DNA from: an uncultured Campylobacter sp.
Lineage (GTDB): Bacteria; Campylobacterota; Campylobacteria; Campylobacterales; Campylobacteraceae
DNA: 64,000 bases
Assembly (NCBI RefSeq): GCF_938017775.1
Contig: NZ_CALIIU010000067.1
Location: forward strand, 1 to 64,000
Direction: 5' to 3'
Positions 1 through 8,156 of this stretch are shown here, one piece after another. The notes below the pieces were generated by a model. The model was not told the DNA's origin. It worked only from the letters and a program-made list of their open reading frames with translations, and ran no database searches. Both the position numbers and the translations under genes were made by a program. Each line of letters starts with the position of its first letter. The first letter of the stretch is position 1.

Positions 1-659
1 CTAGAAGCGTCCATAAAGGCCTGCTCTTCGGCGCTCGGTTTATACTCGTCGCCGAAGAATTTCTTCTTTGCTTTGATCTTCTCCTCCATCATCTTCTTTT
101 CGTAAATTTTATACGTAGGTCGCCAGTACTCTAGGTAGTTGCGAAGCCCGATGCCGTGACCTGCGCTTACGTGGCAGCTCGCGCATTTGAGCTCGCGCTC
201 GGTGCCTAGGAGCTTTTTGTAGTGCGCGTGCATGCGCTGCGCCTGCTCGGAGGTGATTTTGCTGTCGATCACGGTAGCGTGGCAGCTCGTGCAGCCGTTG
301 TCAAACACATAATGCTCGCGGTTTTCGCGCCTTTTGTTCCAATCAAATTTTTCAGGCTCGTCAAAGAAGTGCGAGTAGCCTTCCAACACGCCGTTTTTGG
401 CCTTTTGATAGACGTATTTTACGATATTGTCGTGCGGTAGGTGGCAGTCGACGCATTGGGCTTTGATGCCCGTTTTGCCCTTGCCCGAATGGACGTCGTC
501 TTGATAGGCGATCACCATCGGATCCATCTCATGGCAGACGTCGCAGAATTTATCGGTGCTCGTTTTCTCGAGCGCGTAATGCACCGGCACGACGACGAAA
601 AACCCTATAATACCGCTTATTAAGATGATAAGCGCTAGTAATTTTTTAGAAATTCTCAT
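1..659 (-). CDS. fccC: NapC/NirT/NrfH-type tetrahaem cytochrome c (FccC-like), 3' end outside window
   Basis: Membrane-anchored tetrahaem cytochrome that would take electrons from menaquinol and pass them to periplasmic partners. The frame opens at an ATG at 659 and is still open at base 1, so at least 219 residues are visible and the C terminus is missing. A single N-terminal membrane anchor (about residues 7-26) is followed by four CxxCH haem sites at C39, C69, C123 and C159, the NapC/NrfH pattern. The start codon overlaps the stop of the upstream tetrahaem gene as ATGA, so the two are probably translationally coupled. The order flavoprotein, soluble tetrahaem cytochrome, NapC-type cytochrome matches fccABC of Wolinella succinogenes. 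The symbol rests on that context; physiological partners are inferred. Confidence 0.85.
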   Translation of the reverse strand, partial: MRISKKLLALIILISGIIGFFVVVPVHYALEKTSTDKFCDVCHEMDPMVIAYQDDVHSGKGKTGIKAQCVDCHLPHDNIVKYVYQKAKNGVLEGYSHFFDEPEKFDWNKRRENREHYVFDNGCTSCHATVIDSKITSEQAQRMHAHYKKLLGTERELKCASCHVSAGHGIGLRNYLEYWRPTYKIYEKKMMEEKIKAKKKFFGDEYKPSAEEQAFMDAS

Positions 660-1087
660 GGCGTCACCCCCATCCATTGCGGCACTTCGTGCTCGTGGCA
701 TTCGGTACACATATTCGTAGATGCCTTGTGCTCGTTGTGGCATTCGTCGCAGTATAGCGTAGGACCGTCGTGGACGGAGTTATGCGGATTAGCCTTGAGC
801 GTATCCATAAATTTAAGCCTCAAAGCGAGCTGCTTTTTGTCGCCGTGGCAGCTGATACAGCCTTTATCGCCGATGTTTTTAAATTTTGACGGATCGCTTC
901 CTTGATTTATGTGGCAATCGACGCAGTCAAACGACAAATGCTCGTGATGAGGTTTGATTTTGTATTTTGCCCGAAGCTCATCTGAAACGACTATGTTCGT
1001 GGCGTTGGCGTCGTTAGCACTCGGCGCGCCGAACATAGTCGCGATGATACAGCACAGAAACAGCGCCGTAAAACTGATTTTTTTCAT
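656..1087 (-). CDS. fccB: periplasmic tetrahaem cytochrome c (FccB-like)
   Basis: Small exported cytochrome of 143 residues that would shuttle electrons between the membrane NapC-type cytochrome downstream and the flavoprotein upstream. It has a signal peptide (about residues 1-22, charged start then a hydrophobic run) and four CxxCH motifs at C55, C77, C113 and C127, with many extra histidines that could be distal ligands. The frame extends 17 codons further upstream, but the ATG at 1087 has an AAAGG six bases ahead and opens a proper signal peptide, so it is preferred. The gene ends in an ATGA overlap with fccC and lies 80 bp after fccA. It resembles the tetrahaem domain of Shewanella Fcc3, here a separate protein as in Wolinella. 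Confidence 0.85.
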   Translation of the reverse strand: MKKISFTALFLCCIIATMFGAPSANDANATNIVVSDELRAKYKIKPHHEHLSFDCVDCHINQGSDPSKFKNIGDKGCISCHGDKKQLALRLKFMDTLKANPHNSVHDGPTLYCDECHNEHKASTNMCTECHEHEVPQWMGVTP

Positions 1088-1167
1088 TTGCAACCTTTTA
1101 GAGAACTGCCTTGCCGGCTCGCGAAAGCTAGCCTGCAAGGCTTTAAAGAGCTTACGCTCCGACTAAA

Positions 1168-2709
1168 TTAGGCGATCTGCTCGCCTGCGATCATTCCGAA
1201 AACTATGCAGTCGGTGATCGCGACGGTGCCTAAGCGACTTGCGCCGTGAGTTCCGCCGGTGATCTCGCCCGCAGCCCAAAGGCCTGGGATCGGCTTATTC
1301 GTCTTAGATGATAAGACCTCGGCTTTGGTGTTGATCTTTAGACCGCCCATCGTGTGGTGAGGTTTCGGCGAGAGGCGGATGACGTAGAAAGGTCCCGCTT
1401 CGTTGATCTCGCTAAGTGCGCTTTCTTGTTTGCCGAACTCGTCTTTTTTAGCTTTAACGCCTTCGTTGTATTTTTTGACGCTCTCTTTTAAGGCATCTGC
1501 AGGTACGCCGTATTTTTTGGCGATATCGTCGAGCGTAGCGCATTCGCCCACTAGCTTTCCGCTTGCCATGCCTTTAGAAATAACCTCTTCGCTTAGGTCT
1601 TTAAACGCCATTTTGGTATCGGCGAAGGTTATCGGATAGGCTTTTGGATCCTCGCGTAAAATTTTAAACTCCGCGTCCGCGCGGGTCTTGCGGTCTGCAA
1701 GCTCGTTCATAAAGCGTTTGCCGTTGCGAACATCCACGGCGATACCGTATTTAAAGGTGCCTTGCTGAGTTAGAATCGGAGCGGTACCGAAGCCCTTCTC
1801 ATCGGGGCTCGCCCACGGACCGAACTGGATCCAATCGACCTGCACCGGATATGCGCCGATTTCAAAGGCTTTTAGTAGCACGCCTGCGGTAGCTCCAGCG
1901 TGATTTGTGCTATCGACATCATCTGGAATACGCGGGTCTTGAAGCTTGCGATAAATTTTATCGCGGCAAAAGCCGCCCGCTGCGAGTACTACGCCCTTTT
2001 TGGCTTTGAGCGTCTTTTTTGTACCGCTGGTGTTTTCAAGATCGTCGCTGTAGAGATTTGGATCAAATTTATACTCCTCGCGGATCACGACGCCCGCCAC
2101 GCGATCTCCGTCCATTACGAAATCGTCAAATTTTGCGCGGCGGCGAAGCTCGCAGCCCTTATCTTTTAGCGCTTCAAATTTTTCAAGCATCGGCTGGATG
2201 TAGCCAGAGCCGCTATCATTCGTCGTTAGCATCGAGCGCGCGACGCTGTGTCCGCCGAAGTGCGCGCAGTGATCCATCTTAAATTGCACGCCGCTATCGA
2301 CGAGGAATTTAAACGCGTCCAAGCCGCGATCGGCCAGGGTGCTTAAAAGCTCGGGGTGGTTGATGCCAAGGCCCGCCTTTAGGCAGTCGTTCATAAATAG
2401 CTCTTTGCTGTCTTTAACGCCCGTTTTTTCCTGCACGGGATTCATCGGCACGCTCATACCGCCGCCGTTGATGACTGAGTTTCCGCCGATACGAGCCATC
2501 TTTTCTAGAATCAAGACTTTGTTACCTTTCTCGGCTGCTTTTAAGCCCGCCGCAAGTCCAGCAAAGCCGCTGCCGATGATGATTACATCCCACTCCTCGT
2601 CAAATTTGACGTCCTTTGCGTCCACTGCGCTTGCTTGTGCATTTACAGCGCTAAGTGCGAGTGCACCGGCTCCTACCATACCCATTTTCAGTATGTCGCG
2701 TCTCTGCAT
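1168..2709 (-). CDS. fccA: Tat-exported FAD-dependent reductase, flavocytochrome c flavoprotein subunit (FccA-like)
   Basis: Periplasmic flavoprotein of the fumarate reductase/Fcc3 family, expected to reduce an alpha,beta-unsaturated carboxylate using electrons from FccB and FccC. A twin-arginine signal (RRDILKMG, residues 3-10) is followed by the FAD-binding GSGFAGLAAG at 46-55. Other family landmarks are RFMNELADR at 332-340 (R340 fits the proton-donor arginine), HHTMGG at 451-456 and SRLGT at 491-495. The position that carries a substrate-binding histidine in Fcc3 (QAHP) reads QFGP (295-298), so fumarate may not be the substrate. Length 513 is normal for the stand-alone flavoprotein. It has a strong sigma70 promoter and a divergent LysR regulator. 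A 516-residue paralogue lies at 56191. Confidence 0.88.
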   Translation of the reverse strand: MQRRDILKMGMVGAGALALSAVNAQASAVDAKDVKFDEEWDVIIIGSGFAGLAAGLKAAEKGNKVLILEKMARIGGNSVINGGGMSVPMNPVQEKTGVKDSKELFMNDCLKAGLGINHPELLSTLADRGLDAFKFLVDSGVQFKMDHCAHFGGHSVARSMLTTNDSGSGYIQPMLEKFEALKDKGCELRRRAKFDDFVMDGDRVAGVVIREEYKFDPNLYSDDLENTSGTKKTLKAKKGVVLAAGGFCRDKIYRKLQDPRIPDDVDSTNHAGATAGVLLKAFEIGAYPVQVDWIQFGPWASPDEKGFGTAPILTQQGTFKYGIAVDVRNGKRFMNELADRKTRADAEFKILREDPKAYPITFADTKMAFKDLSEEVISKGMASGKLVGECATLDDIAKKYGVPADALKESVKKYNEGVKAKKDEFGKQESALSEINEAGPFYVIRLSPKPHHTMGGLKINTKAEVLSSKTNKPIPGLWAAGEITGGTHGASRLGTVAITDCIVFGMIAGEQIA

Positions 2710-2735
2710 ATTTTGCCCCTTTACTTAGAGATTTT

Positions 2736-2752
2736 TTAATCTTAAAGATTAA
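2736..2752. promoter_or_regulatory. 17-base perfect dyad at the fccA transcription start, candidate operator
   Basis: TTAATCTTAAAGATTAA has perfect two-fold symmetry around a central base. It lies just downstream of the predicted fccA -10 box, about 27 bases before the fccA start codon and facing the lysR-type gene. A LysR-type regulator commonly binds an interrupted dyad between divergent genes, so this is a reasonable operator. It could equally be a 5' UTR hairpin. Binding is inferred. Confidence 0.45.
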
Positions 2753-2759
2753 TGTCGTA

Positions 2760-2788
2760 ATTTTATATTAAATCTTTATGTAAGTCAA
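2760..2788 (-). promoter_or_regulatory. sigma70-type promoter of fccA
   Basis: On the minus strand TTGACT (2788-2783) is followed by exactly 17 bases and TAAAAT (2765-2760), close to the sigma70 consensus. Campylobacter promoters often lack a good -35 box, so this is a strong match. The 13-base stretch ATTTGACTTACAT containing the -35 recurs, with the same spacing to a -10, upstream of the paralogous flavoprotein at 56191. Confidence 0.7.
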
Positions 2789-2801
2789 ATGTTATTTGGT
2801 A

Positions 2802-2807
2802 TATAAT
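2802..2807 (+). promoter_or_regulatory. -10 box for the LysR-type gene
   Basis: TATAAT sits 43 bases before the LysR-type start codon on the plus strand, with no clear -35, as is usual for Campylobacter. It lies back to back with the fccA promoter, so binding by either polymerase or regulator could affect both genes. Confidence 0.5.
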
Positions 2808-2850
2808 TTAATAGCTAAAGGCTATAAAATTTCAACCGAAGGGGCAAAAA

Positions 2851-3762
2851 ATGAGCCTGCGACATATGGAATTTGCGGTAAAAATTTCGGAGCTTAAAAG
2901 CTTTACAAAAGCGGCGAGCGAGCTTGGAATAGCGCAGCCGTCGCTTTCAAAGAGCATTATGCTTTTGGAAAAGGAGCTCGGGATCGAAATTTTTGATAGA
3001 AAAAATGGGCTTGAGCTTACCTACGCGGGCGAAATTTACATCGCCAGAGCGAAAAATATGCTTAGGCTCAATAAGGAGCTAAATAACGAAATCCGCGGGC
3101 TTTCGTCAATCAAGACGGGCAAGCTCGTAATCGGCGCGACCTCGACCAGCTTTAAATTTATCGAAAAGATCATCGCGATGTTTTACAGTAGGTTTTCGAA
3201 GGCTGATATCAGGATCGTGCATGCTCACTCCGAGCCCGCGCTCATCGAGATGCTAAAAAGCGGCGAGCTTGACATCGTCTATGCCGCGCACTTCGGCGAG
3301 CTTTTCGCGGAGGGGCTTGAGTGCGAGTTTATAAAAAAGCGCAGGCTGCTTCTAAGCGTCTGCTCCTCTCATCCTGCTGTTTCGCGAGCTAGTATAAATT
3401 CTACCGAGAAATACCCTAAAATCGCACTTAGCGAGTTTAAATCCGATAAATTTGCAATCAGCAGTAAAATTTTAAAAAGCGAATCGAACTTCAAAAAGAT
3501 CTTTGAAAACGCGGGCTTTACGCCTCAAATTTTCTGCGACACCTCCTATCTGTACGTGGCTAATGCGATGGTCGCGGCGGGGCTTTGCGTGAGTTTCAGC
3601 TTCGCGCGGTATATTTTTGAGACGCAAAAGGACTACATCACGCTCTTTGACGTCGCGGATGAGCCGCTTTTGGACGTGTCGTTTTCGGTCGTGTATAAAA
3701 AACCCTCCAAGCTCGCAAAGGAATTTATAAAGATGATAAAAGCGGGCAAAAGCGGCGAGTAG
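2851..3762 (+). CDS. LysR-type transcriptional regulator, divergent from fccABC
   Basis: DNA-binding regulator of 303 residues. The N-terminal winged helix-turn-helix is typical: FTKAASELGIAQPSLSKSI at about residues 18-36, then a linker helix and a substrate-binding-like effector domain to the end. It faces fccA across 141 bp holding back-to-back promoters and a perfect dyad, the standard arrangement for a LysR protein that controls its neighbour and itself. The effector may be the substrate or product of the flavoprotein, but nothing in the sequence identifies it. Its ribosome site AAGGGGCAAAA is the mirror of the one in front of fccA. Confidence 0.9.
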   Translation: MSLRHMEFAVKISELKSFTKAASELGIAQPSLSKSIMLLEKELGIEIFDRKNGLELTYAGEIYIARAKNMLRLNKELNNEIRGLSSIKTGKLVIGATSTSFKFIEKIIAMFYSRFSKADIRIVHAHSEPALIEMLKSGELDIVYAAHFGELFAEGLECEFIKKRRLLLSVCSSHPAVSRASINSTEKYPKIALSEFKSDKFAISSKILKSESNFKKIFENAGFTPQIFCDTSYLYVANAMVAAGLCVSFSFARYIFETQKDYITLFDVADEPLLDVSFSVVYKKPSKLAKEFIKMIKAGKSGE

Positions 3763-4002
3763 GGCGGGCGAGAAATAATATACACAAAATTTGTATTTTA
3801 ATCTCGCGCTGAGCCATATCGTACTGTGCAAATTTACAGTAAATTTCAAGTTATACCGCACATCGCAAATTTGCTTTGAAATCTGTGCCGTAACACGCTA
3901 TTTGCATTAAATTCTATGTCGCGTCGCACTAAATTTGCGTTAAATTCCGAGCCGCATTAAATTTACGTCAAAATTCCGCCGCCGCGAGGACGGCGTTTGA
4001 TT
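3763..4002. other. AAATTT-rich spacer between the LysR-type gene and tsdA
   Basis: Convergent gap of 240 bp with no credible gene. It consists of AAATTT words separated by 10-25 bases of G+C-rich sequence. Bases 3798-3835 resemble 6371-6408, on the other side of tsdA, which suggests a degenerate dispersed repeat. Confidence 0.5.
3980..3995 (-). terminator. possible weak terminator after tsdA
   Basis: On the minus strand, 8 bases after the tsdA stop, CGCCG and CGGCG can pair across a 6-base loop and are followed shortly by AATTTT. The stem is short and the T tract imperfect, so this is only a candidate. Confidence 0.3.
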
Positions 4003-4992
4003 TTATTTTTTGATCATGCGTTTGTATGGGCCGAAGCGGTGATCGTTCTCGTCAAATCCGTCGTTGTAGGGCCCCACGTCCATATCCATCTGCTTGACGT
4101 CTAGATCGGGGAAATCTTTCTTTCTATCGGGTTTGATCTTGCGTGGTTTTGAGTTTATATACGCCGTCACGTCGAAAGCTTCCTCCCAGCTTAGCGAGGC
4201 GTCCCCTTTAGGCATAGTGGCTTTGACATACCTTGCTCCTTCGATGAGCCTATACATACCGGCGCCCGTATTGTAGCTGTCATCGCCCCAAAGCGCGGGG
4301 AATGTGTAATAATCGCCGCTTTGAGCAAACCCCTCGTTTTTTATCCCTTCGCCGTTTTCGCCGTGGCAGGCGGCGCATTTTGCGGCGTAAATTTCGCGTC
4401 CTTTTTTAGGATCTGCTGCGCGATCTAAAAATTGCGCCTTCGGCAGCCCCTGGCCTTTTACTTTTGCGCCGACCTCATATCCTGCGGAGAGCCAGTGCAT
4501 GTAGGCGATCATCGCGCGCATCTCTTTGGAGTTCGTAGGGATCGCTTTGCCCGCCATCGAGCGCTGAAAACAGCCGTTTATGCGGTCTTGCAGTGTGACT
4601 AGCTGATCCGATCTCGCGACATACTGCGGAAATCTCGCGTAGATACCCACAAACGGGCTTTGATCTGGCACGACGCCGCCGCTCGTATGGCAGCTCGAAC
4701 AGGAGAGATTGTTGCCCGCAAAGCGCATTTTTTCGTCCTTTGTCTGCGGTCCGAGATACCTCGTCGTCTCGTTGATGAGCTTCGCGCCGTAGATGACGGT
4801 CTTTGCATAAGGCGAGTCGCCGAGCTTCGCCTCGTCTATGACGCCGTTTTCGTCGATGCCTACGGGTAGCCTAAATTCCTGCGTCTTTTGCTCGTACGGT
4901 ACGGCTTTTTTGGCGTTGAGTTTGGCTACATCAAAGCCTAAAACGGGCGTAAAAAAGAGCGGAAGCGCTAAAACAAGGGCGGTTTTTCTCAT
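4003..4992 (-). CDS. tsdA: dihaem cytochrome c, thiosulfate dehydrogenase/tetrathionate reductase TsdA
   Basis: Periplasmic dihaem cytochrome that interconverts thiosulfate and tetrathionate; campylobacter members can reduce tetrathionate as a respiratory acceptor. It has a signal peptide (residues 1-19), haem site CSSCH at 98-102, haem site CAACH at 206-210, and the family motif RINGCFQRS with C141. C141 lies 43 residues after the first haem cysteine, where TsdA has the unusual cysteine axial ligand of the catalytic haem. Length 329 is normal. AAAGGAG precedes the ATG at 4992. It stands alone, flanked by long spacers. The direction in vivo cannot be read from sequence. Confidence 0.88.
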   Translation of the reverse strand: MRKTALVLALPLFFTPVLGFDVAKLNAKKAVPYEQKTQEFRLPVGIDENGVIDEAKLGDSPYAKTVIYGAKLINETTRYLGPQTKDEKMRFAGNNLSCSSCHTSGGVVPDQSPFVGIYARFPQYVARSDQLVTLQDRINGCFQRSMAGKAIPTNSKEMRAMIAYMHWLSAGYEVGAKVKGQGLPKAQFLDRAADPKKGREIYAAKCAACHGENGEGIKNEGFAQSGDYYTFPALWGDDSYNTGAGMYRLIEGARYVKATMPKGDASLSWEEAFDVTAYINSKPRKIKPDRKKDFPDLDVKQMDMDVGPYNDGFDENDHRFGPYKRMIKK

Positions 4993-6491
4993 ATGTTCTC
5001 CTTTAAAAGTAAAATATACATTTGAAATTATTGAATTTTTTAGTTAAATGTGCGTTAAAATTTTAAAAAAAGGAGAAATTCCGAGAGCTCGCACAGAGGA
5101 AAATTTTAAAGGAGCCGAAATTTTAACTTAGCGAGACGATGAAATTTGACGTAAATTTTGCGCGGCCTATCGATAAAATTTAAAGTAAATGGCGAGATTT
5201 TTTAAAATTTGAGCGGGCGATTTTGGCAGAACCTGCGCGATTAAACTACTTGATTTCGTCATGCGATAAATTTTGGCAGTGCGGCGAGCTACGCAGAAAA
5301 AGAAGTCGAGCCGTGACGCAGTGGATTTTTTTAAGGCTTGCGAGAGTAAAATTTAAAAGATTGTCTTACTCCCGCCGCTCGTTTCGTCCGCACTGCTCGG
5401 CCGTTTCCTGCACCTCTGTATTTCGCGCCGCTGCGTTTTTGCGTCGCGCGCACGGACCGCTTCATTTTTGCGTCGCGGATGCTACGCCGTATATCAAAAT
5501 ATCAAAACTCGATTGAACCCGCGCGTGCAAGCGCCCGCTGGAAACGAACGGATAAGATAAACGGACTAATTTTACCCATTTGTAAAACCGCAGTGTGTTG
5601 CCCGCGCAGGCTCCGATATTGCCGCCACAAACGAGCCGTTCGCAAAAACGTGTCGCGGCATGCCGCCGAAATACAAGTCGCAAATTGGTATTTCAATGCG
5701 AGATTTGCAAAAGCATATCGCGGTGCATCGCAGCAGGATCGCCGCCGTATTCGAAATTTATCGGCGCGATAGGACGAGGCGCGGATCGTCTCGTCCATGC
5801 GCCGTTTGGACGGCGCGCGTATTTATGCTCGCCCTGCACGCGTCTTAAACGGGCTCTAGGTTTGAAATTTAACTCGAGCGGGCTTGGAATTTTAAATTTA
5901 AGCGGATTTAGGCTTTGGCAGTCGGATCTGCCTGCGTGCCGCGCCGAACCATCCGCGCTAGAAATATCGCCGCCGAGATAAAATTTCGCGCGGCAGGCGA
6001 CGTAATGCGGCGGTATAAAAATCAAAAGCTCTTGAGTAAAACGTAAAGGATTTGGGGAAATCGAAGTAGCATCGGCAAGTATGAAATTTTAATGTTTTTG
6101 AATAAAACGGCGCGAAACTTAATCGTTCTTAAGTAGAGCAAGGGCAAATTAGCCTTTATCGCCAAGCTCGCGATAGTTATAATTTTGAATTAAACGGCGA
6201 AATTTAAATACTTTTGGATAAAACAGCATGGAATGAACTTAACGCCTCGGATAAAAACGTTAATTTTAACCGCACTAAACTACCGCGCTATCTGAGCTAA
6301 GCCGAGCTGTATCGTGCTGTGATGGGCGGAATTTGAGTTAAATTCCGTGCTGCATCGCACCGGATTTGCTTTAATCTCGCACCGAGCTGTGCCGTGCCAC
6401 ACTAAATTTGCCGCTAAGCTGCATTAAATTTTATGTAAAAAATTTCGCCGCTAAGCTACGACAAATTTAGATTCAAATTTCGCTAGCATGC
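4993..6491. other. 1.5-kb gene-free region rich in AAATTT words
   Basis: No reading frame here has a ribosome site, protein-like composition or a family motif; the open frames (for example 5223-5516 plus and 5502-5798 minus) are Arg/Cys/Ser-rich shadows. Bases 5040-5250 and 6040-6490 contain many AAATTT words. Bases 5350-5850 have far fewer and are more G+C-rich, which could mark a decayed gene or insertion, but I recognise nothing. Bases 6371-6408 resemble 3798-3835. Confidence 0.6.
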
Positions 6492-7670
6492 CTATCTGTG
6501 GTAATTCTTTACGAATTTTTCTATGCGCTCAAAGCCGCGTTTTAGATTTTCCATAGAGCATGCAAAGCTTATGCGGAAGTGCCCATCCATGCCAAATCCG
6601 CTTCCTGGCACCGTGGCTACGAGCCCTTTATCTAGCAGTTGCATGCAGAATTTCATACTATCGGGTTCTACCTGGGAGCAATCTATGAAGAAATAAAATG
6701 CGCCATCTGGTTTTACGACACTAAGCCCTGGGATCGCGCCTATCGCGTCTGTGCCAAAATCACGCCTGCGCTCGTATTCGCGCCTCATCTCCTCGATATA
6801 ATCATCCGCCTCGCCGCGCAGCACCGGCATAGCGCCTGCCTGGACGATGCTTGCTACGTTGCTGACGCTTTGGCTTTGCAGGCTGATCATCGCCTTATTT
6901 AGCTCATCGATCGCACAGGCGGTGTATCCGAAGCGCCAGCCGGGCATTGCGCCGCATTTGCTTAGCCCATTGATCGTCACGGTGCGCCCGAACATATCCT
7001 CGCTGATGCTTGCTGCGGCTATGAAGCTCTTGCCGAAGACGATTTTTTCGTAAATTTCATCGGCAATTACTAAAATATCCGTACCTTTTAGCACTTCCGC
7101 AAGCTCTTGCAGCTCCTGCCGCGAATATACGGCGCCTGCGGGGTTGCTTGGGTTGAAAAGGCACAGTGCCTTCGTGCGCGGCGTGATCGCGGCTTTGAGC
7201 TGCGAGGCGGTGATTTTGTATCGGTTTTCCGCCTTGGTGTCTACGATGACGGGCTTGCTGCCACAAAATTTTACGATTTCGGGGTAAGTGACCCAATAAG
7301 GCGCCGGTATTATAACCTCATCGCCTTCGTTTAAGATACAGTTAAAGGCGTTAAATAGCGAGTGTTTGGCGCCTACGTTGGTGATGATCTGATCAGGCCT
7401 GTAGTTTAGAGCATTATCACGCTTTAGCTTCTGTGCGATTAAATTTAAAATTTCAGGCGTGCCGGCAACCGGCGTATATTTTCCGCAGCCCTTAGCCATA
7501 GCCTCTATGACCGCCCTTTTGGCGACTTCTGCGGTATCGAAATCAGGCTCGCCCGCGCTTAGGATTACGACGTCTTGCCCCTGAGCTTTCATCTGTTTGG
7601 CTTTGGTGCTGATTGCGATCGTTAGGCTTTCGCCGAGCTTGCTTACGCGACTTGAAAGTGTTAATTTCAT
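6492..7670 (-). CDS. aspB: aspartate aminotransferase (class I/II, PLP-dependent)
   Basis: Transfers the amino group between aspartate and 2-oxoglutarate (or a related pair) in the cytoplasm. The 392-residue protein has the fold type I pattern: AGEPDFDT near the start, NPSNPAGAVYS in the cofactor region, and the Schiff-base lysine in SKCGAMPGWRFGY (K238). The open frame continues 9 codons upstream, but the ATG at 7670 has AGGAG five bases before it and overlaps the stop of the preceding gene as ATGA. It closes the hisS-speA-cysE run; in C. jejuni the equivalent gene is called aspB. Substrate preference among aspartate and aromatic acceptors is not certain from sequence. Confidence 0.9.
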   Translation of the reverse strand: MKLTLSSRVSKLGESLTIAISTKAKQMKAQGQDVVILSAGEPDFDTAEVAKRAVIEAMAKGCGKYTPVAGTPEILNLIAQKLKRDNALNYRPDQIITNVGAKHSLFNAFNCILNEGDEVIIPAPYWVTYPEIVKFCGSKPVIVDTKAENRYKITASQLKAAITPRTKALCLFNPSNPAGAVYSRQELQELAEVLKGTDILVIADEIYEKIVFGKSFIAAASISEDMFGRTVTINGLSKCGAMPGWRFGYTACAIDELNKAMISLQSQSVSNVASIVQAGAMPVLRGEADDYIEEMRREYERRRDFGTDAIGAIPGLSVVKPDGAFYFFIDCSQVEPDSMKFCMQLLDKGLVATVPGSGFGMDGHFRISFACSMENLKRGFERIEKFVKNYHR

Positions 7671-8146
7671 TGATGCTCCTTGGATTGGTTTAGACAATTT
7701 AAAATTTGATTTTTGACGCTAAAAGCCCTGCCGCCGCTTGGGTCTTGGTCGTAGATATCGTCGATTTTATAATCGCCTCCGCTACGGACGAATTTGTAGA
7801 TTATCGTCTGCGCACCGTAGGGGCAGGTCTGTGTCACTACGACGGTGTCGCGCTGCCCTAGCTCAAAATCATATTTCGCGTCGTCGCAGACATCTTGACC
7901 GCCGATTATCGGATTGTAGTCCAAGCAGCCTACCTCACCTTCGCCGGCAGAGGCTTCATCTTGCATAAGCACGGATTTGAAAGAAGCTGATAGGGCATTT
8001 TTGTGATCGCCAAAATAGGTGTCCTTGATGTATAGACTTTTTACTAGGCTTATTCTGGCGTCGTCCGCGGAATTTTTCGCGCTATTAGCATCGCTGCCGC
8101 TTGCCGACAAAATAGCAAAAATTGTAAAAAATAGAGCTTTTTTCAC
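7667..8146 (-). CDS. secreted hypothetical protein with four cysteines
   Basis: Exported protein of 159 residues with no family that I recognise. A signal peptide (residues 1 to about 20) precedes a hydrophilic domain with four cysteines (GCLDY, DVCDD, TCPYG and NCLN contexts) that could form two disulfides in the periplasm. The alternating hydrophobic pattern in the second half (VVVTQTC, TIIYKFV, YKIDDIYD) suggests beta strands, as in small DUF3828-type or NTF2-like secreted proteins; that is a guess. It starts 10 bp after cysE and ends in an ATGA overlap with aspB, so it is co-transcribed with amino-acid genes without an obvious functional link. Confidence 0.65.
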   Translation of the reverse strand: MKKALFFTIFAILSASGSDANSAKNSADDARISLVKSLYIKDTYFGDHKNALSASFKSVLMQDEASAGEGEVGCLDYNPIIGGQDVCDDAKYDFELGQRDTVVVTQTCPYGAQTIIYKFVRSGGDYKIDDIYDQDPSGGRAFSVKNQILNCLNQSKEHQ

Positions 8147-8156
8147 TTTGATCCTC

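Noticed and set aside
5223..5981. Overlapping open frames of 60-130 residues in both strands
   Set aside because: Arg/Ser/Cys-rich shadows without ribosome sites; composition follows the G+C-rich DNA rather than a protein.
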